NCBI GenBank assembly: GCA_022559845.1
Contig: CM040127.1
Span: 32,636,708-32,700,707 of the forward strand
Direction of reading: 5' to 3'
Length of the DNA: 64,000 bases
From: Amorphophallus konjac
Taxonomy: Eukaryota > Streptophyta > Magnoliopsida > Alismatales > Araceae
The notes beneath the pieces are model-generated. The model searched no databases, was not told where the DNA came from, and was given only the letters and a program-made list of their open reading frames with translations. Shown in pieces: positions 1-10,660 of this stretch; positions within the stretch are counted from its first letter, which is position 1, and the number at the start of each line of letters is the position of its first letter. A program made the translations under genes and the position numbers.

Positions 1-308
1 AGTTGCTTTGTTGTTGGATCCTGTGGCATTAGATGACAATATGGTGATTTGACGCACACATCAAAGAGAGTTTGATGTTATCTGCCTCAACATCAATCGT
101 CCAGAACTCTTTTCCAAGAATTTTTCTATATATAGTACTTAGAAATTCTTGCTTCGGCGGACAACACCTTCGTCTTGTTTTTCGGCCATCAACTTTTGCG
201 ACTGTATTGGAGTTCGATTAATCCGATGGGAAAGTGCGTGCCTTTTGTGGTTTTCTACCGCCCGGAAAGAGCAAGACCGTCCAATGGAAACATGGGCTGG
301 CCCATTAT
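1..308. repeat. Direct duplication, copy A
   Basis: This stretch is repeated in the same orientation at 3461-3790, by eye at roughly 85-90% identity. Shared landmarks are GCATTAGATGACAATA, CTGCCTCAACAT, TTGCTTCGGCGGACA and TTTTTCGGCCATCAACTTTT. A TATA-like CTATATATAG at about 127-136 is present here, while copy B has a T-run followed by ATGTAG. No protein is recognisable. It could be a duplicated promoter or 5' region of a lost gene, or part of an unrecognised repeat. It touches the left window edge, so its true start is unknown. Confidence 0.75.
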
Positions 309-393
309 CTACCGTTTAGACCACCTATCAATTGTATAAATATGCTCTTATTTGTATAATTGACGGCCTACATTATAGTGGTCTAAACGGTAG
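309..393. repeat. Short perfect-ended hairpin (MITE-like)
   Basis: The 16 bases at 309-324 (CTACCGTTTAGACCAC) are the exact reverse complement of 378-393, enclosing a short AT-rich loop whose flanks also pair partly. The unit of about 85 bp sits exactly where copy B of the surrounding duplication (near 3780) has none, so it looks inserted. No clean target duplication is visible. It could be a very small MITE or a hairpin-forming solo terminal repeat. Confidence 0.55.
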
Positions 394-837
394 TGAAGTT
401 ATGTAAGTAAAGTAAACTTTTCAAGAAGATAAGGGGGGTGGGGGGGGGGGGGGGGGTGATCGTAGAAAGACGGAATGCCATCTTATCTGATCATTGAAAA
501 AATAAAAGGAGGCATAGCATGTTAATTATTTTTTAGGGGAAATATATTAGGTAAATTATGTTATAAAAGAGGATTACTTCAATATTTTTTTTAATCTTGG
601 TAAGCGGGTGTTCCCACGAGCAAAAAAGTTATAGGGTTTTTTTACATATATATCCTTGTAAAAAAATTTCTTAAAATATACCTTTCGTTTAGCCTTATTA
701 TCATGAATACCTTTTAAATGGCTTTAAATATTGTGATTATATCTCTACAGTTTCCTGCCGTCTACGTCGGGTAAATATTCGAGATAATATTGTCATTTAC
801 AAAGTTGGCGAATGCAAAATATCCAAAATACCCCTAC
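394..837. other. Non-coding, G-run and AT-rich transposon-like arm
   Basis: It contains a nearly pure G run at about 434-458. From about 620 to 800 there is AT-rich sequence whose wording (ATATATCCTTGTAAAA, ATATACCTTTCG, TCATGAATACCTTT) resembles one arm of the fold-back element at 4643-5036. No gene is seen. Confidence 0.5.
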
Positions 838-2212
838 TTAAGGACAGAGAGCACTCACAACCCTCCTCTTCCCCTCCAACAAGCACCCCCCTCCCCGGCC
901 TCCTCTCCCCTCCGGCAATCCCCCCTGCCCCTGCCTACGTAGATGCCTCCCCATCACCCCCCCCCCCACCCCCTCTCCCCCTTCATCAAGTCCCCCTTCC
1001 CTTGTCTGCTCGCAGACTCTCATCCCCCTCCCCCCCAACACCCCTCCCGGCCCCCTCTCCCCTTGTGCCATTGCCATCACCGTTTGCCTTCTACTCTCCC
1101 CCGTATGTCTCCATTCCTCCTCATGTTCTCCCTCTCCCTTCTACACCGTCACCAAAGCCTTACCATCGCCATCATGCTACTCTAGCGCCACACATGCCAC
1201 CGTCGGCCAGAGCCCCTAGCCTCGCCCTGCTCGTGACTGCCCCCCCTATTTTGCTACCCCTTCTTCATTTCTCTCCCCTCCAACAGGCTAGGGTGAGCGA
1301 TGTCGATGAGGCGATAGTCAGTGGAGGGTTAGGTAAAGGCCTGTTCACGAGAAAGTGCCAAGCCATTGGAGCTCCAGACTGGCGGGTTGCAGAGGGTGGG
1401 GGTAGCAGAAGAGAGGGGGCTCGGGGCACCGACACCCCCTCCGCCCCTGCCACCTTCTCTGCCTCTTCCCGCAGGACCCTTCCCTGGTGCCCCCTTACCT
1501 CTAGACCCCTCCACCCTCGTCTGGCTCCCCCTCCCCACCATACCCTATAGTCCCTATACGTACGGCCTCTCCAACTTCGTCCCCGTCGCGGCAGACCCCG
1601 CCTCTACGTGCTCGGTGGTTCCCACTTCAACTCCCGCACCTACTCCGTCGACCACCCCGTGCCGTCCACCATCGCCCACTGCCTCAACATGTCCAGCTCA
1701 CTGCTTGTTTGGGCCCTCCTACTCGACATGCTCTGGCCCGGAGGAGCTTTGCTTGCGCTGCCGTCGGCAATGGGACATGGGACCAAATCCTCATGGCTGA
1801 CGATGGGTCTTGGCACTCGATGTTCTAAAGCGACAGCAACAGGGTGAGCTCGGTGGAGAGATACGATGGCGGGAGTGGGGATTGGAAGGCGGAGACCCCC
1901 ATGCCTAGAGACTAGGCGGGGTGCTTTGGATGGGTCTATAGAAGGGAGGAGGGGGTGGACCCCAAGACCCCGATGCCCCACCCGGCTGCCCCGTCCCCCT
2001 TTAGCGGACTCATTTTCCCTCTCTCCCACAGTCGCAGTAGCAGAGATGGTAGCACCGTCAGTCTCCCTCCGCCGACGGTACCTCTACGAGCTCTTCTGAG
2101 CGACAGTCGCCCTCCCCTCCTTCGGCCGCCGGTCTCCCCTCCGACACCCTCCCCTCCTCTCCCCTATGTTCTCTCTCTCTCTTTGGGTGGGGGTTATCGG
2201 AGGGGTATTTAG
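838..2212 (+). pseudogene. Broken F-box/kelch-repeat (OR23-like) gene fragment
   Basis: This is a GC-rich island in AT-rich surroundings. Pieces of a kelch-repeat protein can be read on the plus strand in shifting frames. Around 1500-1600 there is DPSTLVWLPLP followed by PYTYGLSNFVPVA. Near 1600-1680 there is LYVLGGSHFNSRTYSVD. Near 1795-1830 there is a GSWHSMF-like segment, and near 1850-1900 SSVERYD followed by a W-K-AETPMPRD stretch. This order matches the F-box/kelch family of Arabidopsis OR23, in which such segments form successive kelch blades. The frames change between segments and stops intervene, so no intact protein is possible. The first 500 bp are Pro/Ser-rich in every frame and no F-box is recognised. 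The fragment abuts a repeat arm at 2213-2440 that recurs near the GC-rich element at 59.4 kb, so capture by a transposon is plausible. The family match is from memory of the motif pattern, not a search. Confidence 0.6.
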
Positions 2213-2440
2213 TCATTTCATCACCTTGGGTTAAGTTTAACCTTAGTTAAGTTAAATACTGTCCATAAAATCGACGGTATGTACTTTTTTTACGTAACGG
2301 ATGAGATTTTAAGAGTTTTTTATTAAATAGTTGTATTATGGGAGGCTAATTCCTAATTTTTTACAGGGGCTTGTTTCTAAAAAATCCTAACACGAATATA
2401 AAAAACCCTTTTAACAAATAACTGTATTTACAGAGTAACA
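2213..2440 (-). repeat. MULE-like terminal arm shared with the 59.4-kb element
   Basis: Read in reverse, this segment aligns with about 59400-59560, by eye at roughly 75-80%. Landmarks are TATTTA..AAAAA, ATC-TCCGTTAC, CCGT-GATTTTATG and GGTTAAACTTAACCCA. In both places the arm borders a GC-rich gene-like stretch. No clear second arm is found on the other side of the kelch fragment. Confidence 0.55.
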
Positions 2441-2822
2441 AGTAGGTAAAGACAACCATACATCTCAACAAAATCAGAATCTTTAAGCACTATAAAAACT
2501 GCGTTTTAAAGACCACCTATCAGTCCCTGCAAATATGCCACTGCTACCGAGGTGATAAAGTCTTTGAACCTGCAACCTACCACCAAGACACCGTCACGTG
2601 GAGAGAGGAGAATACAGGGAGTGTGAATCCCATTACCAAGAGTGCTACCTACGCCGATACTATGCGAGTGTCACTCTCAAGACTGCGGCGTTGAAGTACA
2701 CAGGCCACATCATATGAGGACTAAACCAGTACTCGTGTTTACCGGTACGGAATAATTATATTCTCCAACTCATAATGGAGAAGGGTTTTTTCTCATAAAT
2801 TTTTAAAAGCACGTAATAGTAA
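2441..2822. other. Intergenic, nothing recognised
   Basis: It has mixed composition with no long open frame, no clear repeat and no RNA gene. It ends at the terminal repeat of the next element. Confidence 0.4.
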
Positions 2823-3422
2823 TATTATTAGAATCGGATTGATATTTGAATCGATCAAGGAGTTAGTTCGATTCAAATCGATTAGATCGTTCAATCGAAT
2901 CGATTTAAACTGTGACATCATCATAATATTGAATCATTGATACATGGTCTGACCTAAATTTATAACTTAAGATAATAAGAAATAAGATATAATGATCAAA
3001 ATAAAAAATATATATGTATAATTATTAATCATAATTATGTAATTATACAGGTAAAAAAATAACGACAACATGATTAAATAAATTAATTTTAAAATTTTGT
3101 AATATTTTATTAGTCTTCACTCTTCACTATTGACATTTATATTCTTTTAAAATTTTAAACTTTCAATATATCTAAAATAAAATGATAAATAATAATAAAT
3201 TAATAATAATAAGATAAATTTATTCACACATAAATATTTTTTAAATATTTTTATATTTATTTTTTATTTTAAATAGTGAATCGGGTCGGACTGATTCACC
3301 GGTCGAACCGCAGTTCGTTCGGTTCTTTAACATAAAATCTAATCGACCTTAATCATACCGATTCCTGAATTGATTCATAAAGGGATCGATCCGACTAACT
3401 AATCCGATCCGATTCTAATAAC
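2823..3422. mobile_element. Non-autonomous inverted-repeat element, about 600 bp
   Basis: The ends are inverted repeats. TTATTAGAATCGGAT at 2825-2839 matches the reverse complement of ATCCGATTCTAATAA ending at 3421, and both ends continue with degenerate GATCGATC- and GATTGATTC-rich sequence. The interior is very AT-rich with no coding capacity. The flanks TAATAGTAA and TAATAATAA could be a diverged 9-bp target duplication, which would fit a Mutator-type MITE, but simple AT sequence makes this uncertain. Confidence 0.55.
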
Positions 3423-3460
3423 AGTGCATAATAATAATACTTTTATTGGATCCATTCAAA

Positions 3461-3790
3461 ATTGCTTTGTTGTCGGATCCCGTGGCATTAGATGACAATA
3501 CGGTGATTTGATGCACACGTCAAAGAGAGTTTCAGGTTATCTGCCTCAACATAAATCGTCCAGAACAGTTTTCCAAGAGTTTTTTTTTTTATGTAGTACT
3601 TGAAACACGCTTCTTGCTTCGGCGGACAGCACCTTGGTCTTGTTTTTCGGCCATCAACTTTTGCGACTGTATTGGAGTTCGATTAATCGGGTGGGAAAGT
3701 GCGTGGCTCTGTGATTCTGCCGCCTGAAAAAGAGGAAGACCGCTATATTTACCGATGGAAACATGGGCTTGGCCCATTATCACAGTGGCA
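3461..3790. repeat. Direct duplication, copy B
   Basis: This is the second copy of the sequence at 1-308, in the same orientation about 3.46 kb downstream. It lacks the hairpin found after copy A, and its TATA-like site is replaced by a T-run. Sequence beyond 3790 does not continue the similarity. Confidence 0.75.
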
Positions 3791-4642
3791 ATACACCTCC
3801 ACGGTCTTCTCACTCCATGTTGATTCTCCAACATCTCGGAGCAGATCTCTTTGCCCCTCTCTGGCAACGGATTAAAATTAATCTAGATTAAATTAAATAA
3901 TTTAACTTAATTTAATTTAATCAAATTTTATTTATGTACCGGATTAAGTTATTTCGCCTTTGGAGATAGGTAAGTTAATCTGGATTAATTCACATTTAAG
4001 TTAATTCACTAAATTTATCCTTGTCAAATTAAAATGAATTAAATCTGAATTAAAAAATACTAATCCTGAGATAAGTCTGAAACAAAGCGGAGCTCATGAT
4101 TTTGACACGGCCGGACTTATCCGTTTAATATAGAGTTGAATCATGGTTTATGAACTTTCTAGAAAATCTCGCTACTCCAATTTTGGCGTTGAGAGATGTT
4201 TTTACGTAATCGATTAGGCCGAGGATAATAGCTCAATATTCTTGAATAAATTTCGATTGAGTTCTATCAACATGAGGCTGCTATTTATATTATGAATCTT
4301 GATCAGGGACATGAGCGAAAAAAAGTCACTCTGACGTACTTGTCTCGGCCTTTTCTTTTTCTTTTTTTTTTCTTTTTGAAGTTTGAACACGCTGCCAACT
4401 GCCGCCCTTAATATTCCCGTTGATCAACTGTTTAAAGCAAATTCCAAACCTGTGTCTGAAAAGAACATTATAATGGGAAGTGTCCATGCGGATGCTACCA
4501 TGTAATCCAGTGAGATACGGCATGCATTTTTAACGAGGAGGATGACCATATGATACTTTTGATGGCCACTAATGGATGTGACAGAATATCTATTAGGCCG
4601 GATAAACTACAGAGGGTATAACCTGAACTTAAATAAAGTAGA
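3791..4642. other. AT-rich intergenic
   Basis: From about 3870 to 4080 it is dominated by AATTAA/TTAATC words and may be a decayed MITE. The rest is unremarkable. No coding sequence or RNA gene is seen. Confidence 0.4.
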
Positions 4643-5036
4643 GATTTTTACGTATATATCTCCATAAATTTTGATTTTATCAAATATACCTTTCATCCTA
4701 ACGTATTCTCGTGAATATCTTTCATTTAGACAGAAATATTACGGCTATATCTTTTTAACTTACTACCGTCGACCGAGTAGAATATTTTATAAAATATTTC
4801 ATCTACGGTCGTTAGATCTAAGATATATTTGACAAAATCGAACTTTATAAAGATATATATATATATATATCTTACTCTTTAACTCATAATTAACTCGGGT
4901 TAAACACACGAGAGTTACGACGATCACATAATCGTGACATTACTCATATTTCGAAGATATTCATGATAATATATTCCAACGAAGGATATATTTGACAAAA
5001 TCAAATTTTACAAAAGTATATATGCAAAAAATCCCA
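4643..5036. mobile_element. Fold-back MITE
   Basis: The left arm from about 4645 (ATATATCTCC, TTTTGATTTTATCAAATATA, CCTTTC, then TCGTGAATATCTTTC) is repeated in reverse complement up to about 5030 (GATATTCATGATAATATATTCC, AAGGATATATTTGACAAAATC, AAGTATATATGC). A third partial copy lies at about 4810-4860. There is no coding capacity. One similar arm occurs at 620-800, so the family is present more than once in this flank. Confidence 0.6.
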
Positions 5037-6731
5037 ATAAAATATATGTCCTTGTTCTTATTTTTATGTAATATTATTCTTCGTAATTATTGAAAACAAA
5101 TATACAAATGTGAAGCTTTCGGACAACACTCTATGTTCCATAATTCCATTATTAAAATTCATGTTTGGTGTGATGACATAATTACGGTAAAATTAATATA
5201 TATCAAATACATAATTTAGGCAAAAATGATAGCACATGAATTTAGTTAAGTACGTTTAGTAATTTCTCAATTAAAATATTTGGTTGAATATCTTTTAGTT
5301 TAAACACTCAGTTGTACGTTTAAGCATGACACTAAGTCAAACCATTTAGTATAAATCTTTCAACCGAAACTATAGTCAATAAACTAAGTCAAAAGTTAAC
5401 TTTAGTCGAAGTATTTTGACTAAGTTTTCTGGCCGATGCTCATTTGTACCTCGTTCTCGGTGGAGGTCTTTCGACTAACTCGTTCAGTCGGAAAGCCTTT
5501 GTTTGCATCCTTCATTTGATCGATCTTTTAGTTGAAATGCTCGGCATTGTGACTAATCCCAGTCTAAGTAAATCTCCCGATCATAGCGTCTAACCTTGCG
5601 ACTGAGAGCTTTTGACTATTCACATTTCAAATTACGTTTCAATTATCCATAGTTCGACCAATTATGTCAAATGATCATTTTAATTGACTAATGTCATTTG
5701 ATGTCTTATACATGTCTCTTGCACTTAATATCCTTTGACTTTCTTCCAGTGACGTGAACCTTTACTCTTGCCCTTCTTTCGACTAATATTTATCCGGTCG
5801 ATGAAATCTTTTAACCAACCGTTTTAGCTAAAGTTTCTTCAACTATCTACTCTAGTTGAAATATTTCAACGGTTAATCTTTCACTTAATATTCTTTCGAT
5901 TATCTTTTTCCAACTAATTTCGTGTGAAATTCTTCGCCTATCTTATAGAATCACTATTATATCAATTGATTCTTTCAACTGTCTTACTATTAATCAGTTA
6001 TTAATGTTTTTCAAATGTTACCTTTAAATTTCAACTGACTATATTATTGGGTTATCTTTCAATTGATTAATATTTAAGAGATATTTCAACTGTATTCGAT
6101 CGACTGGCCTTTTTTCAATTGACTTTGTCTTATTTGACAACTTCATAGTTAACCTAATCGATGTTATTTTTGTCTTATCCTCTTGAACTCAGAAATTTTT
6201 AGATGAAACGTAGTTCAATTGCAAAATATATTTTGATGCTTGGTGAGAATATATCACTTTATTACATTTGAAATTCAAGTGCGTTGAATGCTCAGCATAT
6301 TCTCTGGACATATCTTTAGTACATTTTTATATTATATTTGGAATGGAATATATCTCGTAACTAGTCAAAGATCAAGGCGAATTTTGAGTCTTGTAGCAAA
6401 TATTGCCTGGAACCAAGATCCTGTCATAATTCTATATGATATCTTCTGTCAGAAAAAAATATATCTTGACCGTCAACTTCCGACAAATCTAACAAGACTA
6501 CAAGAGATAACATCGTCCAGTCTGCAATGTTTACATTGACGTGTGATCTCAACGTAGAAAGATCTCTGTGTCGAAGCATGAGAAGACTGGAAAGGACAAG
6601 ACAAAAAAAAAAAACTTGATGTGAGAAAAAAGGAAGTGACAATATACACAACGGTTAGTTCGCTCTCTCAAATATAAAGATGTTAAAAGAGAAGTCTACA
6701 TGATTAATAAAAGATGCATCTAATGAATAGA
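5037..6731. other. AT-rich intergenic with recurring TTCAACT/GACTAA words
   Basis: No gene is recognised. Between about 5240 and 6150 short variants of TTTCAACTGA, TTCGACTAA and their complements recur every few tens of bases, which looks like an old decayed repeat. The last bases before 6732 are the left flank of the copia LTR. Confidence 0.4.
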
Positions 6732-6850
6732 TGTTGTAATAGTTGTAATGTTACACTTACCAGGGGGTTTTCCCTACTTTTCCCCTTAATAAAAGCATTA
6801 GGAGAAGGGGGATCGCTAGTACAGTGAAACCCTTCTCTTCCACGTTAACA
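6732..6850 (+). repeat. Copia left LTR
   Basis: It starts TGTTG and ends TTAACA, and matches 55975-56093 with two substitutions by eye. At 119 bp it is unusually short. It includes AATAAAA near 6788, a possible polyadenylation signal. Confidence 0.9.
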
Positions 6851-6853
6851 ACT

Positions 6854-6866
6854 TGGTATCAGAGCC
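6854..6866 (+). promoter_or_regulatory. Primer-binding site (initiator tRNA-Met)
   Basis: TGGTATCAGAGCC starts three bases after the LTR end. This is the standard plant retrotransposon primer site, complementary to the 3' end of initiator methionine tRNA. Confidence 0.9.
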
Positions 6867-7435
6867 ACGTCATCGGGAGTCCGCCGCGGAGGGGGGGGTT
6901 CGGGTTGTGGGCGCCGGTCGCCCGCGGTGACGCCGCCGCCGCTCTGCCGTGGCTTGGAGCCCTCACCGCCGCCGGCCGTCAGCAGGTCGTCCGCCGCCCT
7001 CTGCGGCTCTGCACGACCTGGACAGGCCGTCCCCGACGCTGCCGCAGCCTGCCTTCTTCAGCGCCTTCTTCCCCTTCCAACTGTCGACCGGGAACGCCTC
7101 GATCGTCCGCAGCACGGCCTCCAGCTCCACGGGGTTCGGGCCTTGCTGTTGCCACCGCAGCCCGCCGCCGCCGCACCTCAGACGCCCGACGCCGCCGCAG
7201 CCCGTCGGTGCCTCCACGCCTCCTGCTAGCCCGCCGTTGAAGAAGGGGACGCCCCCCCTTTGTGCAGTATGTCTACAAAGATGTGAACATAAAAAAAACA
7301 CAACAAAACAAACGGTGAGTAAAAGCATACTATGATGGTATGCTGTGTTGAAGACGTCCGATATAGCAATGATGATGATATCATAGTTATGGGGTGTTAA
7401 GTGATCCTCTGTTATTTGTTGTGAGTTCAACAAGG
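6867..7435 (+). other. Copia untranslated leader
   Basis: This is the leader between the primer site and the gag ATG. 6880-7260 is strongly GC-rich (CCGCCG words) and open in several frames at once, without any recognisable protein. 7270-7435 is ordinary AT-balanced sequence with a donor-like GGTGAGT at about 7313. Confidence 0.6.
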
Positions 7436-8119
7436 ATGGAGAATATAGCTACAATGCAGGATCTTGAAAATCTGATTGGGCGTCTTGTCACGGCACAGAT
7501 ATCTGCTACACAATCTAATACTATTGCAGGTAGTTCAACTCGGGAGACTGCATCCCTTAATGTGTTACAGGTGGCCGTCAAACTTGATGGACCGGCGACA
7601 TATTTGACTTGGGCGAGGAGCACCCGTTTGCTTGTGATAAGCAGAGGTTTGGAAGGATATCTAACTGGAGTTGCAAAAAGGCCTGTTCGAGGTGAGTCTG
7701 AGGTGACGCAATGGGAGATGGGAAATTCTGTTGTTTTGGCATTCTTGTTGAACACAATGGCACCTAGTGTGGCTAGGAGCGTGCAATTATTGGAAACAGC
7801 ACATGAGGTATGGGAGACAGTGACCCAAATGTTCTCTCAAAAACTTAACTCTGCACAAGAATTTGAGATTCGGTCCCAGTTGAGGGAGCTTCGTCAGGGT
7901 GAGTTGTCAGTGACAGAGTATGCCACAGAGTTGAAACGACTTTGGTGTGAGGCAGATCATTATCGCACCTTTGTTCCTAGATGTTGAAGGCTTTCAGAAG
8001 TATCTTGATCATGAACGAGTACAAGACTTCCTTTATGGGTTGAACACAGAGTTTGAATCTGTTCGGGTACAGCTTTTAGCTCGTGATATTCTTCCTACCT
8101 TAGGACAGGCTTTCTCCAC
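7436..8119 (+). pseudogene. Copia gag, 5' part, truncated
   Basis: The frame opens at ATG 7436 (MENIATMQDLENLIGRLV) and shows the copia gag layout: a GPATYLTWARS segment, W-E-M..VLAFLLNTM, and the LRELRQGELSVTEYATELKRLW region of the retrotransposon gag (UBN2-type) domain. The frame is lost at about 7978, where 11 bases present in the other copy (52059-52291) are missing, giving an early stop at 7985-7987. The shifted frame continues to 8119, where the Tat LTR begins. The zinc knuckle lies only in the right-hand piece. In a complete element this protein would form the virus-like particle. It cannot be functional here. Confidence 0.85.
7898..8119 (+). repeat. Gag segment duplicated at 52059-52291
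   Basis: These 222 bp match 52059-52291 (233 bp) except for an 11-bp deletion near 7978 and one substitution near 7945. The two copies flank the Tat element exactly: the left copy ends at the left LTR and the right copy starts at the right LTR. Ordinary gypsy integration duplicates only about 5 bp, so this is not a normal target duplication. Confidence 0.9.
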
Positions 8120-10269
8120 TGTAGACACGCCATTTCTGGCATTACGGTGAGAAAATTTCATATTATACCGTGATGCCCCAAAGCGACTTACACTTTCCAT
8201 TTATTTGAGTGATTTCCTTAATTTTGGATTATAATAAAAGGAGAGGAGAAATTAAAAAAAATAAATAAATAAAAAGAGTAAAATAAATACAAGCCTCCAA
8301 TATATATATATATATATATATATGTATCATTATGTTACGTAAAAATAACATAATTATTTTTTTAAAATAATAATTTTATTTTTTGTAAATATACATATAT
8401 ATATCAGCTGTTACTATATATATAGAAAATAAATAAAAATATATATAATAACCATAAAAATATAAAAAAAGAAAGAAACAAAAAAATATATAACAAAACA
8501 AACCAAAATAAATAAAATAAATAACATATTCTTTATCCTATCCCACCTCCCTTTCTTTATTCCTATTCCCTTCCCTTCTTCTCGGGCAACTCACCCAACC
8601 CCACCTTTCCCTGTTCTCACTCCTCACTCCCAAGGCACACACAGACACACACACATACACCCCTCTCACTGCTCTCACCCTCCACCCCACGGCAGCCATC
8701 TTCCCCACAGCTCCTCTCTTCCGTCGCCATGCACACCCCGTGAACCCCAACTCCTCGACTCGACCGTGGCTGTCGTGATCGTTCACCTCCTCTCGGTCCC
8801 TCTCTCTTTTCTCTCTCATGACCTCCCTCTCACCTGGGTCTCTTCTCTCTCCACGTCCCGGATCACTTCCCTGGCCACGGGGGTCTCTCTCTATACCTTC
8901 CTCTCCACCTAAACTCCCATCCGCAACCGTCGCTCCCCGAGGTCCGCAAGCCACCAATACCACAACCGTGAGACCCTCAGAACCCTCGGATTCCTCTCAC
9001 ACTTTCTCTGCTAACTTCCATTCACCCTCCGAGACACCAATACCCAGAGCTCCTTACCATCCATTCCTCCGAGACACTCCATTGTCCAGAACCTCCTTAC
9101 TCCTACTCATACCATTCCCTCTGCTAACACCATCCATTCCTACGAGATCCCCCTCCACGTCCCATAACCTTTTGGGCTTCCATTCACCCCATTCCCAACT
9201 ATTCCCACCTGCAGATACGATCTCTACTCCATCTCTTCTCATCACCTCTCTCTCTGTGTGAACCGTGAGCATCTCCCTTACTCTCCCATTTTTCTTTTCT
9301 CGTTAACCTTCTCCTTCAGCTCGCAAGAACCCAGAGCCACTCCCTATGCTTTCCTTCTCGCCACCACAACCGTCAGCTCCCACTCCTTCTACTCTCCATA
9401 TAGACCACCTCTAACACGGCTACATCATTCCTCCATCCCTCTCACTCCGTCTCTTCATCTCTCTCCAACCTGCAGACCCTCTCTCCCTCTCCCCTTCACT
9501 CTTCCCTGCCTTCCACGGTCGGCCGACACCACCACCACTGCTGCCCACCGCGTCGTCGTCCCCCTGTCGGAGCGCCCGCGTCGCCTGCCGCCGTAACCGC
9601 TAGCCACGTCAGCCACCGCCGCCATGCATGCATCGTGAGCCATAACCGTCGTCCTCCGGCAACCGCAACCGCCACCGGCAACCCCTCCGTCGACGCCCCG
9701 AACCACCGTGAAGCTCCCGACGCCGCTGTCTCTTGCCGTTCCACGTCCGCCGTCATGCCCGTCGTGAAGCCACCGTCCACAAGCGTCCTCATCGCCGTGC
9801 ACGCATAGTGAACCCGTCGTCGTCCACCGTCCGACCGCCGGCCATCGCACTAGCTCCCCTGCCGCGACGCCACGCGAATCATCTCTCACCCGTCAACGGA
9901 GCACCGCCACTGTCGCCCTCTCCTCCGACTGCCGTTGAGCCATCCAAGACGCTCTCCAGCTCTCTCCGTCAGCACCCTCGCCCCCGGACGCCATCAACGT
10001 CTCTACGCCCACGAGCATCGTCGAGCACGCGAGCACACGGCTGCCGCTACCATCCACCGTCTGCACCGTCACCGTTGCCGACCGTCGCTGCCGCTCCCTG
10101 CGAGTTCCAGCCAGTCCCACCGCGTCTGTCACCGCCGTCTGCGAACGCTTGTCGCCGCCAGTCAGCCCGTCGCCGTCCGCCCTCCGCGAGCCATCCTCCC
10201 GTCGAGGACGCCCTCCCCTCTCTTCGTTTTCCGTCTCCCCTTCGTCTCCCTCTCTGCCTCTCTCTCGCC

Positions 10270-10282
10270 CTGCGTCTCACTC

Positions 10283-10318
<36 letters not shown>

Positions 10319-10353
10319 TCCCTCCCGCCGCGGTGATCTCTCTCTCCTCTCGC

Positions 10354-10391
<38 letters not shown>

Positions 10392-10587
10392 GATCTCTCC
10401 ACCCCTCTTTCTTTTATTTTTCTTTTTTTTACTTCTTCTCTCTCCTCCCCACTCTCTTCCTCTCTCTTCTCCCACCGTCTCCCCCTCTCGATCTCCCTCT
10501 CTCTCTCACTATTTTCCCCTTTTTTAATCCCCCTCCACCATCTTCTTTCTCTCTCTCCCTCTCTCCCTGTTTTTCCCCCTCTCACGG

Positions 10588-10626
<39 letters not shown>

Positions 10627-10660
10627 TCCTATTTTTTTTAATCTCCTCTTCCTTTCCCTC
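10270..10660. repeat. CT microsatellite in Tat left LTR
   Basis: These are interrupted (CT)n/(TC)n tracts. The matching part of the right LTR (49140-49540) has a longer pure run at 49450-49525, so the tract has changed length since the two LTRs were identical. Confidence 0.9.

Noticed and set aside
1002..1550. Pro-rich open frame before the kelch segments
   Set aside because: Composition-driven; no F-box pattern could be read in it.
6824..7335. Several overlapping open frames after the copia primer site
   Set aside because: GC-rich leader, open in all frames, no start in a convincing context and no recognisable family; the gag ATG is at 7436.
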